Positions 8,755-17,346 of a stretch of DNA of 64,000 bases are shown here, piece by piece. Below the pieces are notes generated by a model. It did not search any database. It saw only the letters and a list, made by a program, of their open reading frames with translations, and was not told where the DNA came from. Numbering within the stretch: position 1 is the stretch's first letter; each line of letters begins with the position of its first letter. A program made the translations under genes and the position numbers. Source of the stretch: CAWKEY01 sp963848675 (GTDB lineage: Bacteria; Pseudomonadota; Gammaproteobacteria; Methylococcales; Methylomonadaceae); assembly GCA_963848675.1 (NCBI GenBank), contig CAWKEY010000024.1, positions 62,001 to 126,000 on the forward strand. The letters run 5' to 3'.

Positions 8755-9333
8755 TTAATCTAAGTTTTTTAATGATCCGAAATAGGCCGCTAAAGCGTTA
8801 AAATCTTCCTCGGCCAGGCTGGCGGTAACCGCCTGCATGGTACTGCTCTTGCGGTAACCTTCTTTGAAGCTTTTTAATTGGCTGATCAGATAATCGGGGT
8901 GTTGGCCGGCAAGTCTGGGGAATTGCCCGTTACCTTGAGCCGATGCGCCATGGCAGCCAAAACACATGCCGGCTTTAGCTTTGCCTGATTCCGCCAATGC
9001 CGGATCGCCGCCTGCGCCGAGCGTTTTTTGGCTGGAAAAATACGCGGCGAGATTTCCCATGTCTGCATCGCTCAAGTTGTTGGCCATCGACTGCATCATC
9101 GTGTTGTTGCGTTCGCCGCTTTTAAAGGCCTTCAATTGATTCACAATATAGACTGCTTGTTGACCAGCCAAATTTGGCCACTGGGCGTTGCTACTGTTGC
9201 CATTTTGACCATGACAGCCCAAACACATGGCGGCTTTTTCTTCGCCGGCTTTCATGTCAGCCGCAAAAAGTGGCGGTGCGCACAAGCCGATCAATACGAG
9301 ACACATTGAAAAATAGGTTTTAACAGCGCTCAC
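8755..9333 (-). CDS. Cytochrome c4-like dihaem periplasmic protein
   Basis: 192 residues from GTG 9333. A GGAGG seven bases upstream favours this start over the in-frame TTG at 9360. A signal peptide (YFSMCLVLIGLCAPPLFAA) is followed by two homologous class I cytochrome c domains with haem sites CLGCH and CFGCH, and distal Met candidates in MMQSMANNLSD and STMQAVTASL. Internal duplication and the LAxYF repeats are typical of cytochrome c4, a periplasmic electron carrier between bc1 complex and terminal oxidases or other acceptors. It is monocistronic. Confidence 0.88.
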   Translation of the reverse strand: MSAVKTYFSMCLVLIGLCAPPLFAADMKAGEEKAAMCLGCHGQNGNSSNAQWPNLAGQQAVYIVNQLKAFKSGERNNTMMQSMANNLSDADMGNLAAYFSSQKTLGAGGDPALAESGKAKAGMCFGCHGASAQGNGQFPRLAGQHPDYLISQLKSFKEGYRKSSTMQAVTASLAEEDFNALAAYFGSLKNLD

Positions 9334-9457
9334 GGGACACCTCCAAAAAGGATAAAGCAAATGATAACTTTGGAATTATTGTGTGGACTATTTATCAGCC
9401 CTCACGTTAACTATACAACCAAAAACATTAAGTGATAATCAAAAAGTTTAACGGATC

Positions 9458-9958
9458 ATGCTAATGCAAGAGAATCCATTTAATTCATTTCCTGTGCCGG
9501 CTATTGGTGTGGCCGGTATTGTATTTAATGCTGATCAACAAGTATTGTTGATAAAGCGCAATCAACCGCCGGCTATGGGATTGTGGTCAATCCCGGGCGG
9601 TAAACTGGAAGCCGGTGAGTCGATGTCTGCTGCTTGCCGGCGGGAGATTAAAGAAGAAACCGGTCTGGACACGGAAATACAAAACATAGTCGCCGTCGTC
9701 GAGAGGCGAATCGAGAATTTTCATTATGTGATCATTGATTATCTGGCCTTATTGGCAGATCAGCAAAACGTAAAGCCAACAGCACAAAGCGATGTTGCCG
9801 AGGCAGCGTGGATCAGCCTGGATGATCTGGCCGATTATAATTTGGTGCCTGGGCTGGCAGAGATTATTCAGCGGACTTACCGGTTATACAGCGGCCATGA
9901 ATTGGCCGGTCTATACCCTGTTGAGTCTGACGGCACGGATTACATTTTAGCCGGGTAA
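9458..9958 (+). CDS. NUDIX hydrolase
   Basis: 166 residues with a complete Nudix box: the pattern GX5EX7REUXEEXGU is met from G48 to L70 (GGKLEAGESMSAACRREI then KEETGL). The family hydrolyses nucleoside diphosphates linked to another moiety, using Mg2+ held by the box glutamates. The IKRNQPPAMGLWSIPGGKLE context resembles ADP-ribose pyrophosphatase or MutT-like enzymes, but substrate cannot be told from sequence. ATG 9458 is used; a second ATG at codon 3 is possible. Confidence 0.88.
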   Translation: MLMQENPFNSFPVPAIGVAGIVFNADQQVLLIKRNQPPAMGLWSIPGGKLEAGESMSAACRREIKEETGLDTEIQNIVAVVERRIENFHYVIIDYLALLADQQNVKPTAQSDVAEAAWISLDDLADYNLVPGLAEIIQRTYRLYSGHELAGLYPVESDGTDYILAG

Positions 9959-10080
9959 ACAGGATTTGTGGGCCAGCAGCAAATAGCTTGCCGCCCCATG
10001 GCATTGACCTGCCGTTCGACTTACTTATATCAAGTTGGCAGCATATTTTTTTGCTTAAAGCCTTGTCTAGGGGCGGGAGT

Positions 10081-10755
10081 TTAGTCATGGGGAAAGTACT
10101 CGACAATTTTCTTGGCAATGAGTGGAAATGCGCCCAATAAAACAAACGACCCCACTAAGGCAGGCGAGAAAATGCCGGACAAGGATTCAACTTTAGCCAG
10201 TTGCGTGCCGGCATTGACATAAACCAAGGTTCCCGCCAGCATGCCCAGCTGGCTGACCCAGTAAAACGTGCGCGTTTTCAGTGCCGTCAACCCCATCAGC
10301 AGATTGATCATAAAAAAAGGAAATAACGGCACCAGGCGTAACGTGAACAGATAATAGCCACCATCCCGGGCAATGCCTTCGTTGATGGTCTGCAAGCGGT
10401 CGCCAAAGCGGGTTTGAATGCTGTCCCTAAACAAAAAACGCGCCGCCAAAAATGCCAGCGTGGCGCCGATAGTCGAAGCAAAAGACACCACCAGCGTGCC
10501 CCAGAGCAGACCGAATATTGCGCCGCCGGCCAACGTTAAAAGGGTTGCGCCCGGTAGCGATAAGCCGGCCACGGCAATATAAATCAGCCCATAAACAGTA
10601 ATAGCCAACAGCGCATGTTGGTCACGGAAAGCTGCAATACGGTCCTGTTGCGATTTAAGCATGTCCAATGTCAGATACTGCGGGCCGCCGAAGTAGAAAA
10701 AGGCGATTATGGCAGTGGCAATTACGATTATCAAGAAGGTGCGGGATGTATTCAT
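10081..10755 (-). CDS. TVP38/TMEM64 (DedA-related) membrane protein
   Basis: 224 residues from ATG 10755, which has GGAAT upstream; a longer frame begins at 10791. The protein has about six hydrophobic segments and the family signature GLSLPGATLLTLAGGAIFGLLWGTL followed by ASTIGATLAFLAARFLFRD, and LRLVPLFPFFMINLLMGLT. Members are inner-membrane proteins of the VTT-domain superfamily, recently linked to lipid flipping in DedA relatives. No operon partner is visible. Confidence 0.85.
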   Translation of the reverse strand: MNTSRTFLIIVIATAIIAFFYFGGPQYLTLDMLKSQQDRIAAFRDQHALLAITVYGLIYIAVAGLSLPGATLLTLAGGAIFGLLWGTLVVSFASTIGATLAFLAARFLFRDSIQTRFGDRLQTINEGIARDGGYYLFTLRLVPLFPFFMINLLMGLTALKTRTFYWVSQLGMLAGTLVYVNAGTQLAKVESLSGIFSPALVGSFVLLGAFPLIAKKIVEYFPHD

Positions 10756-10942
10756 TTTAATATTCCAATAGTAAATGGTGATGTCCGGCAATATGACTCA
10801 CTGATAGCCTTTTGCATAAACAAACACATAAAAACAAAAGGCCATTTCCCTTGTGTAAGGTTTGCCTGACAATAGCGACTAAAAGCTGTTTGCAAAATAT
10901 TAAACTGTTTCTGGGGCGTAATTAAAAATAAAGGGGGTAGTC

Positions 10943-11770
10943 GTGAAAAAATGGGCCATCACAGCGGTATTATTGAGCTTTATTGCCAGTTGGCAGCTCT
11001 TATCAGGCAAATCAACTGATACCCAAAACGCAAGATTGGTGCTTACAGGTTCGAGCACCATAGCGCCGCTGGCCGCGGAAATCGGCAAACGCTTTGAGTC
11101 CTTGCATGACAATGTGCGGGTGGATGTTCAGACCGGCGGCTCCTCTCGCGGGGTCAGCGATGCCCGGGCCGGACTAGCCGATATCGGCATGGCGTCCAGG
11201 GCGCTCAAGGACGACGAAAAAGACCTGTTCAGTTTTACCATTGCGCTGGACGGCATCGGTATCATCCTGAATAAGGTTAATCCGGTACAGGCTTTGGATA
11301 AACAGCAAATCACCGCCATTTATACCGGTAAAATAGTCAACTGGAAAGACCTCGGCGGCATCGATGCGCCAATTACCGTGGTCAACAAAGCAGAGGGGCG
11401 TTCGACCCTGGAGCTGTTTCTGCATTATTTCGGTTTGAAAAATACCGAGATTAAACCGCAAGTCGTTATTGGCGATAATCAGCAAGGCATTAAAACCGTG
11501 CTGGGCAATCCCAACGCTATTGGCTATGTTTCCGTGGGCAGCGCCGAATACGAGGCCGGCCAGGGCGCGGCCATAAAATTGCTGCCCCTGGCGAGCATAG
11601 CCGCTTCAGTCGAGAATGTTCGCAACCGCAGCTTTCCTTTATCCCGGCCGTTGAATCTGGTGACCCGCACCGAGCCTGCCGGACTCGCCAAAGCCTTCGT
11701 CGAGTTCGCCAGTTCTCCACAAGTTAATGATCTGATCGAGGCGCAATACTTTGTCCCTGTCTCGCGCTGA
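10943..11770 (+). CDS. pstS: Phosphate-binding periplasmic protein of a PstSCAB transporter
   Basis: 275 residues starting at GTG 10943, preceded by a strong AAGGGGG site. An N-terminal hydrophobic signal (AITAVLLSFIASWQLLSG) precedes the PBP-like domain: LVLTGSSTIAPLAAEIGKRFE, VDVQTGGSSRGVSDARAGLADIGMASR and ITAIYTGKIVNWKDLGG, all typical of short PstS/SphX-type phosphate-binding proteins. No lipobox Cys is present. It delivers phosphate to the PstCA permease. Its 3' end overlaps the start of the damaged pstC by 20 bases. Confidence 0.92.
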   Translation: MKKWAITAVLLSFIASWQLLSGKSTDTQNARLVLTGSSTIAPLAAEIGKRFESLHDNVRVDVQTGGSSRGVSDARAGLADIGMASRALKDDEKDLFSFTIALDGIGIILNKVNPVQALDKQQITAIYTGKIVNWKDLGGIDAPITVVNKAEGRSTLELFLHYFGLKNTEIKPQVVIGDNQQGIKTVLGNPNAIGYVSVGSAEYEAGQGAAIKLLPLASIAASVENVRNRSFPLSRPLNLVTRTEPAGLAKAFVEFASSPQVNDLIEAQYFVPVSR

Positions 11771-12264
11771 CCAGCAACTGAATCTGTTGCTAAGGGGCTG
11801 CGCATTGCTTGCGGCGGTGATAGTGTTGTTGATTTTATTGTTCTTGATCAGGGAATCGGCGCCGGTATTGCAGCAGGTGGCGTTAGGGCGTTTTGTTAGC
11901 GATGCGTCCTGGCACCCGCTGCAAGGTTTATATGCGCGGTGCGGCGGCTTTGGGCTTGTCACGCTGGACTACGATTTACGGTGTGGCGATGCCCGTCGCG
12001 CGTTCGGGCATCGCTGCGGGCACACTGCTGGCGGCTGGCAGGGCGATTGGGGAAACCATGGCAGTGTTGATGGTGGCCGGCAATGTTGTGCAACAGCCTG
12101 GTAGTTTGTTTGATTCGGTGCGCACACTCACGGCGAATATTGCCTTGGAAATGGCGTATGCTACCGGCGAACATCGGGCGGCTTTGTTTGTGTCGGGTTT
12201 GGTTTTGATGCTTATGGTGTTGATGTTAGTCGGCACGGCTGACGTATTCAGCCGGGGGCGTTAG
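11751..12264 (+). pseudogene. pstC: pstC with an internal deletion and frame change
   Basis: The frame from TTG 11751 gives a normal PstC N-terminus (first membrane helix, then VSDASWHPLQG). Around 11921-11932 it jumps directly into the C-terminal permease part (RGAAALGLSRWTTIYGVAMPVARSGIAAG, then AAGRAIGETMAVLMVAGNV), which is in the +1 frame and runs to the stop at 12264. By comparison with full-length PstC (about 300-320 residues) some 130 residues, including the central helices, are missing. The EAA-like loop that contacts PstB survives, but the polypeptide cannot be made in one frame. Without another pstC this Pst system should not work. Confidence 0.88.
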
Positions 12265-12265
12265 C

Positions 12266-13099
12266 ATGTCTAAAAATGCACTGGCATTGGTGTTAATCTG
12301 GCTGGCAGCGATGCTGGTCAGCGGTGTGTTTGTCTGCCTGCTGGCTGATATTGTTATCCAAGGGCTGCCCAAGCTATCCTGGCCGTTTTTTGTAGAAGCG
12401 CCTGAAAATGCCGGACGTTCCGGCGGCATCGGCCCGGTTATCGTATCGACCGCGCTGATTTTGCTGGTTGCCATGGCCACGGCAACGCCTCTTGGCCTGG
12501 CGACAGCGGTGTTATTGAGTGAATTCACCCGGCAGGACAGTGGATTCGGACGCCTGGTGCGGCGTAGCCTGGATGTGCTGGCAGGCGTGCCTTCAATTGT
12601 GTTTGGGCTGTTTGGCAATGCTTTTTTTTGTATTTATCTGGACTTGGGGTTTTCCATTTTGTCCGGCGGCTTGACCCTGGCTTGCATGGTTTTGCCTATC
12701 CTGATTCGCACCGTCGAAGCGGGCTTGCAGGCAGTCCCGCATGAATTCCGGTTGGCAGCCGCTGCACTGGGGATGTCACGAAGTGCGGCATTGCTGCACC
12801 TGCTGTTGCCGGCAGCGAACCCGGCGATAGCCGCCGGTTTAATGCTGGGCATAGGGCGGGCGGGCGCCGAAACCGCTGCGCTGATTTTCACCAGCGGTTA
12901 TGTCGATCGCATGCCGGATTCCTTGCTTGATTCCGGGCGAGCGTTATCGGTGCATATTTATGATCTGTCCATGAACGTGGCTGGCGGCGATGCCAATGCC
13001 TACTCAACGGCATTGGTGTTGATCATTTTATTAATCATCATCAACAGCATTGCCAGGACTCTGGCTAATCAATGGCTGCACAAGAGCGTTCACGTATGA
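12266..13099 (+). CDS. pstA: Phosphate ABC transporter permease PstA
   Basis: 277 residues with six predicted membrane helices. The family features are present: GLPKLSWPFFVEAPENAGRSGGIGPVIVSTALILL near the N-terminus, DVLAGVPSIVFGLFG in the middle, and the ATPase-contact loop EFRLAAAALGMSRSAALLHLLLPAANPAIAAGLMLGIGRAGAETAALIFTSG. It begins one base after the pstC remnant and its stop overlaps the pstB start (ATGA). It looks intact and should form the inner-membrane channel with PstC, which is broken here. Confidence 0.92.
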   Translation: MSKNALALVLIWLAAMLVSGVFVCLLADIVIQGLPKLSWPFFVEAPENAGRSGGIGPVIVSTALILLVAMATATPLGLATAVLLSEFTRQDSGFGRLVRRSLDVLAGVPSIVFGLFGNAFFCIYLDLGFSILSGGLTLACMVLPILIRTVEAGLQAVPHEFRLAAAALGMSRSAALLHLLLPAANPAIAAGLMLGIGRAGAETAALIFTSGYVDRMPDSLLDSGRALSVHIYDLSMNVAGGDANAYSTALVLIILLIIINSIARTLANQWLHKSVHV

Positions 13100-13956
13100 A
13101 CATTATAAAACCAGGCATGGCGCCGGGCGCGCAAGCCGAGGCTTATACCTTGGGGCCTTTGCAGGCGGGCCCTCCGTGTTGCAATCCTGAACCGCTGATC
13201 CGCGTTGACAACCTGTCCCTACATTACGCTGCGAAACCGGCGCTGGAGGGCGTTTCGCTGGATATTTTTAAAGGCTGTATTACAGCGTTGATCTGCCCGT
13301 CGGGATGCGGTAAAACCAGTTTCCTGGCGGTGCTCAATCGCTTGACGGATATGCTACCCGGCTGCCGTGTGTCGGGCAATGTGTATATTGACAATAGGGA
13401 TTTGCGTCATCCTGCCCTTGATGTGCAGGTATTGCGCCGCGACATCGGCATGATTTTTCAAAAACCGGTGCCGTTTCCGCTATCGATCCGGCGCAATATT
13501 GAACTGCCGCTACGCGAACATGGCATGAGCAAACAAGCCGATTTGAATGAGCTCATGCAGCAGGTGCTGCTGGACGTAGGCTTGTGGGATGAGGTAAAAG
13601 ATCGATTGGAATCCCCCGCGCTGGCGCTGTCCGGCGGGCAGCAACAACGCTTGTGTATCGCCAGGGCGTTGGCTCTGGCGCCGAAAGTATTATTAATGGA
13701 TGAGCCGTGCAGTGCGCTGGACCCGATTTCTTCGGGTATCGTGGAAGACTTGATTCAGCGTTTGAGCGGAAAATACACAGTGGTGATTGTCACCCATAAT
13801 CTGGCGCAGGCCCGGCGTATTGCCAATTATGCAGGCTTTTTCTGGATCAAGGAGCAGCGCGCCGGATGCCTGATCGAATTTGGCCAATGCCAACAGATTT
13901 TTGAAGCCCCGGCCCATGAATTAACGGCGGCTTTTGTTAACGGTAGAAGGGGTTGA
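13096..13956 (+). CDS. pstB: Phosphate ABC transporter ATPase PstB with altered Walker A
   Basis: 286 residues from ATG 13096, which overlaps the pstA stop; an in-frame ATG at 13072 is possible. ABC motifs are: Walker A CPSGCGKT (residues 67-74), signature LSGGQQQRLCIARALALAPK, Walker B VLLMDEP, D-loop SALDP, and H-loop IVTHN. In ordinary PstB the Walker A starts GPSGCGKST, so the first Gly is Cys here. That change, next to a deleted pstC, may mark relaxed selection, although catalysis might survive. PhoU is not encoded nearby. Confidence 0.9.
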   Translation: MNIIKPGMAPGAQAEAYTLGPLQAGPPCCNPEPLIRVDNLSLHYAAKPALEGVSLDIFKGCITALICPSGCGKTSFLAVLNRLTDMLPGCRVSGNVYIDNRDLRHPALDVQVLRRDIGMIFQKPVPFPLSIRRNIELPLREHGMSKQADLNELMQQVLLDVGLWDEVKDRLESPALALSGGQQQRLCIARALALAPKVLLMDEPCSALDPISSGIVEDLIQRLSGKYTVVIVTHNLAQARRIANYAGFFWIKEQRAGCLIEFGQCQQIFEAPAHELTAAFVNGRRG

Positions 13957-13963
13957 CTATTTT

Positions 13964-14623
13964 ATGAAAAGACCAAGCCTAATGATCAGTAGCGTGTTAA
14001 TGCTGATAAGTCCGGTAATTTGCGCAGAGCAAGCAATTGAACACTTGATGATAGGCAATTTCTCGGCAGGAAGTCTTGCGCAATGGCAAAGCAAGGCATT
14101 TAAAGGCCATACGCAGTATCAACTGGAAAACCTTGACGGCACAAGCGTCTTGAAAGCCGAAAGCAACGGCAGTGCTTCAGGGCTTTATAAGGAACAGCGC
14201 ATCGATGTACGCAAAACCCCTGTTCTGAACTGGCGCTGGCGTATCGAAAACCGGCTGGGCAATATTAATGAGCAGTCCAAATCCGGTGACGATTATGCCG
14301 CGCGGGTTTATGTGGTGGTCAGCGGCGGCTTGGCTTTCTGGCGCACGCGGGCGATCAACTATGTCTGGGCCAGCTCCTCGCCGAAAGGGAAAATTTGGCC
14401 GAATGCATTTGCCGGCACCCATGCCATGATGATTGCGCTCAGATCATCAAGTGACCCGACCGGCACCTGGTATCCAGAAAAGCGCAATATCCTGAGCGAT
14501 CTAAAACAACAGTTTGGTGAAGACTTCACGCATATAGACGCGGTTGCCATCATGACCGACACTGACAATGCCCAAGGCCAAACGACTGCCTATTATGGCG
14601 ATATTTATTTTACCCGCAACTAA
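13964..14623 (+). CDS. DUF3047 family periplasmic protein
   Basis: 219 residues from ATG 13964, nine bases downstream of pstB stop; an upstream TTG at 13934 would overlap pstB. A signal peptide (MKRPSLMISSVLMLISPVICA) precedes a domain with LNWRWRIENRLGN, KSGDDYAARVYVVVSGG, RAINYVWASSSPKG and IDAVAIMTDTDNAQGQTTAYYGDIYF, which is the DUF3047 pattern (beta-sandwich, lectin-like in appearance). Function is unknown. Co-directional with the pst genes but without an evident link. Confidence 0.8.
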   Translation: MKRPSLMISSVLMLISPVICAEQAIEHLMIGNFSAGSLAQWQSKAFKGHTQYQLENLDGTSVLKAESNGSASGLYKEQRIDVRKTPVLNWRWRIENRLGNINEQSKSGDDYAARVYVVVSGGLAFWRTRAINYVWASSSPKGKIWPNAFAGTHAMMIALRSSSDPTGTWYPEKRNILSDLKQQFGEDFTHIDAVAIMTDTDNAQGQTTAYYGDIYFTRN

Positions 14624-14701
14624 TGTACAGCCACGCCGGCAGCCTCTCGCGCGGCAAAAGCCTGGCCAGCACTGAAAATACTGCGCTGATCTTTCCCTCC
14701 T

Positions 14702-14888
14702 GTAACTATTCAGCACCCTGTGCCATTCCGAGCAGAGCGAGGAATCTTAAGCCTGAACAGTGTCTCCAGCGCTTCAGATTTCTCGGTAATCGCTCCTGCA
14801 TTACCCTACCTCCTGCATCCATGCAGTCGTCCCGGTGGTCGAAATGACAACAAAACAAAGGGTTTGCGAGAAAATGCTGAATAGTTAC
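14702..14888. mobile_element. MITE-like element, copy 1 (187 bp)
   Basis: The 12-base end GTAACTATTCAG (14702-14713) is repeated exactly in inverted form at 14877-14888. The interior has no gene. A second copy in opposite orientation occupies 15605-15792 and shares about 120 nearly identical bases of interior sequence. The ends resemble the left end GTAATCGTTCAG of the IS66-type element at 24870, so a non-autonomous relative of an IS66-family transposon is the best guess. No clear 8-bp target duplication is visible. Confidence 0.75.
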
Positions 14889-14896
14889 CCCCGTCT

Positions 14897-15448
14897 TTAC
14901 ATCGCGTTGATACGTTGAGCAAATGCGTCAACTGCTTGCCAGTCGGTAAACTCGATTACCGCCCGCGGATTTGTTGGCCCCTTGGTAATCAGCATGATCA
15001 GTTGAATGATTAAACGATCAAAAAAGCCATAGCTTGGGTAGTCGATTTTGCCGGCAAAAACCGCCATTACTTTTGGGCGCCAGGCTATCTGCTTGAGGAA
15101 GCGGCGCATATAAGGATTGGTGTCCGGCTGGTTTTTTTCGGGTTTGCGGGCAACCAGATTAACCGAAAACAAGGCGCTGGGTTTCTGATCCAGAAATGGC
15201 CTGTTGCTGTTGATAAAACGTGCAATATCCGGGTGGTGTTTGCCATAGCGGATACTCGCGCCGATAACGATTTTGTCGTAAGCCCGCAAGTCCTGGTCTT
15301 GTGCACCTTCAATGGAAACCAGCGTGACCTGATGCGCCTGCTCTGCCAATGCCAACTGCAGGCGTTGACAGATTTTTTTGGTGTGGCCATCGGTCGATGA
15401 GTAGATGACAAGAATCTTGCCCGTCGTGGTGTTATTTTGTGTAAACAT
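14897..15448 (-). CDS. hemG: Menaquinone-dependent protoporphyrinogen oxidase (flavodoxin fold)
   Basis: 183 residues close to the E. coli HemG length. The FMN-binding P-loop is ILVIYSSTDGHTKKI (residues about 12-26); IVIGASIRYGKHHPDIARF and SVNLVARKPEKNQPDTNPYMRRFL are HemG signatures, and the C-terminus keeps PRAVIEFTDWQAVDAFA. The enzyme oxidises protoporphyrinogen IX to protoporphyrin IX in haem synthesis, passing electrons to quinone. It has no operon partner and is flanked on both sides by inverted MITE copies, which together could have moved it or simply lie beside it. Confidence 0.92.
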   Translation of the reverse strand: MFTQNNTTTGKILVIYSSTDGHTKKICQRLQLALAEQAHQVTLVSIEGAQDQDLRAYDKIVIGASIRYGKHHPDIARFINSNRPFLDQKPSALFSVNLVARKPEKNQPDTNPYMRRFLKQIAWRPKVMAVFAGKIDYPSYGFFDRLIIQLIMLITKGPTNPRAVIEFTDWQAVDAFAQRINAM

Positions 15449-15604
15449 TGCTGAATAGAACGCATCGCGTAACAGTTATATGGCAGCCTATTTTATACGT
15501 AAAATTGTGATAGGCGTCTGTACTTTGCGACTTGCAGTGCAAAGTATCCAAGTCAACAGCAGTTCGAAATGCGTTTAAATTGGCCTTTATAGTGTTAAAC
15601 AAGC

Positions 15605-15792
15605 GTAACTATTCAGTGTCTTCTTGCAAACCCTTTGTTTTGTTGTTATTTCGACCACCGGGACGACTGCATGGATGCAGGAGGTAGGGTAATGCAGGAG
15701 GGATTACCGAGAAATCTTAAGCGCTGGAACATACGTTCAGGCTTCAAGATTCATCGCTATGCTCAAAATGTCACATGGCGCTGAATAGCACC
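15605..15792. mobile_element. MITE-like element, copy 2 (188 bp, inverted relative to copy 1)
   Basis: It starts with the intact end GTAACTATTCAG (15605-15616) and closes with a decayed end in which CTGAATAG is followed by CACC instead of TTAC (15781-15792). Its reverse complement matches copy 1 over the segment around CGGTAAT-TCCTGCATTACCC and GTCGTCCCGGTGGTCGAAAT. The region from the hemG start to this element otherwise holds only the hemG promoter area. Confidence 0.72.
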
Positions 15793-15853
15793 TAAAGGTC
15801 ATGAAAAAAAAGCTGCATCACCCCGGAAAATGAAAGATGCTGTGCGGGAGGCG

Positions 15854-16045
15854 GCGGGCAGAGGTCGATCAAATTTTTAGAGATTTAATCCTGAAACCTA
15901 ACGTGACCCGTCGGACTGACTCGTACCCCGGCATAAATCGTAAGAGATCGCACAGTAATAAGACCTCGGGCTGTTCAAGCCTGAAGGTGAATTCAGTCTG
16001 ACATCCGCCGCCTCCCTGAGCATCAAGTTTACACCCTGGGAGGTC
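15854..16045 (+). ncRNA. Candidate bridge-RNA region of the IS110 element
   Basis: This is the long non-coding left flank of the transposase gene, the position from which IS110-group elements express their bridge RNA. It contains several short complementary segments, including CCTCGGGCTGTTCAAGCCTGA. The assignment comes only from position and family knowledge; I cannot fold it or identify the target and donor loops by eye. Confidence 0.3.
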
Positions 16046-17263
16046 ATGATGGAATTAACCGCAGTCTATCGTTGTGTGGCGGCGCTGGATGTACACCAAG
16101 CCAAGCTGACCGTCTGTGTCTTGTCTGAAAACGACCTGGGCGAGGTCGTCACCGAAGTGCGCGAGTTTGGTGGCTTTAAACGGGATCGGCGTGAAATGGC
16201 GGCGTGGGTAGCGTCCTTTCATCCGGAACTGGTGGTGATGGAAAGTACGGGCATTTATTGGAAGAGTCCCTATGCGGCATTAGAGTGGTATGGTTTGAAT
16301 TTGGCCGTGGTCAATGCTCGCCATGTCAAACAAGTCCCTGGACGCAAGACGGATATCAACGACGCCCAGTGGCTGGCCATTCTGGCCCGAAGCGGTTTGT
16401 TGCGAGGGGGCTTCGTGCCGCCTCGACAGTTTCGGGAATATCGCCTGATCGCCCGGCAACTGCAAAAGTTGACCGGTATCGCCTCTGGCGAGAAAAACCG
16501 CTTGCATAAACTGTTGACCGACGCCGGCATCCGTCTGTCCGTCGTGGTCAGCGATTTGTATGGCAAATCGGCCAAAGCCATGATTACGGGATTGCTGGAC
16601 GGCGAAACGCCCGAGCAATTGCTGACCCATGCCGATCCGCGTCTCAAAGCCACGCCCGACGAATTACGCGAGGCTTTGGAGGGCGATTTGTCGGACAGTC
16701 ACCGTTTCGTCATCCGCGAACTAATGATACATATCGACGAATTGGAAGCGCGCATCCTGCGGTTCCGTCAAACCCTGCTGAATCATTTGAGTGACTATCA
16801 AGTGATCCTGCAAAATTTACAAACGATACCGGGTATCGACGAATTTAGCGCGGCGATGCTATTGGTCGAAATCGGCGACGACATGAGTGCCTTTGGCTCA
16901 CCCGATAAACTGGCCTCCTGGGCCGGCGTCTGTCCCGGCCAAAACGAATCGGCCGGCAAACGCCAATCGGCCAGGGCGCGCAAAGGCAATCCTTATGTGC
17001 GACGCATCTTGTGCGAAGCCGCCAATGCCGCTAGTCGAACCCGATGTGGATTGCAGGAAAAGTTCAAGGGGTTGCTGATAAGACGCGGACGAAAACGCGC
17101 TATTTTTGCCATCGCCCACAAATTACTGAAAACCGTGTTTTTGTTAATCCAGCGCGGCGATTATTACCGGGATGCCGATACGGACTACGAAGCACTGACT
17201 GTCCAGCGCAATGCGCCGCGCTGGATCAAGAAGCTCATTCAATACGGCTATATCACACCTTAA
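16046..17263 (+). CDS. IS110-family transposase
   Basis: 405 residues, full length for the family. The N-terminal DEDD RuvC-like catalytic domain shows ALDVHQAKLTV (first Asp), VVMESTGIYW (Glu) and VPGRKTDINDAQWLA (last acidic pair). The C-terminal Tnp_20 part has LQTIPGIDEFSAAMLLVEIGD, FGSPDKLASWAGVCPGQNESAG and GNPYVRRILCEAANAA, with the conserved serine region (S within NESAGKR or the nearby GK motif). It recombines DNA guided by the element's RNA. The gene looks intact, so the element may be active. ATG 16046 has GGGAGG upstream. Confidence 0.95.
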   Translation: MMELTAVYRCVAALDVHQAKLTVCVLSENDLGEVVTEVREFGGFKRDRREMAAWVASFHPELVVMESTGIYWKSPYAALEWYGLNLAVVNARHVKQVPGRKTDINDAQWLAILARSGLLRGGFVPPRQFREYRLIARQLQKLTGIASGEKNRLHKLLTDAGIRLSVVVSDLYGKSAKAMITGLLDGETPEQLLTHADPRLKATPDELREALEGDLSDSHRFVIRELMIHIDELEARILRFRQTLLNHLSDYQVILQNLQTIPGIDEFSAAMLLVEIGDDMSAFGSPDKLASWAGVCPGQNESAGKRQSARARKGNPYVRRILCEAANAASRTRCGLQEKFKGLLIRRGRKRAIFAIAHKLLKTVFLLIQRGDYYRDADTDYEALTVQRNAPRWIKKLIQYGYITP

Positions 17264-17346
17264 CGGGCGTGTTGGTCAAACATCATTTTTTTTAGGCCTG
17301 TTTAGGTCAGGCTCGCGCTCGCCTCCCGCACAGGGCATCTTTCACA

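Larger units (their letters stand above)
15831..17346 (+). mobile_element. IS110-family insertion sequence
   Basis: A single transposase gene is bracketed by an imperfect subterminal inverted repeat: GAAAGATGCTGTGCGGGAGG at 15831-15850 and its counterpart CGCCTCCCGCACAGGGCATC ending at 17346. About 200 non-coding bases precede the gene and about 80 follow it. IS110 elements carry a structured guide (bridge) RNA in such a non-coding end. Exact outer ends and the target core dinucleotide cannot be fixed without an empty-site comparison. Confidence 0.8.

Noticed and set aside
10880..10942. Possible Pho box upstream of pstS
   Set aside because: CTGTTT occurs twice, but 19 bases apart, whereas Pho boxes have seven-base repeats at 11-base spacing. 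The match is too weak.
14888..14904. Target-site duplication around MITE copy 1
   Set aside because: The eight bases before (TCCCTCCT) and after (CCCCGTCT) do not match convincingly.
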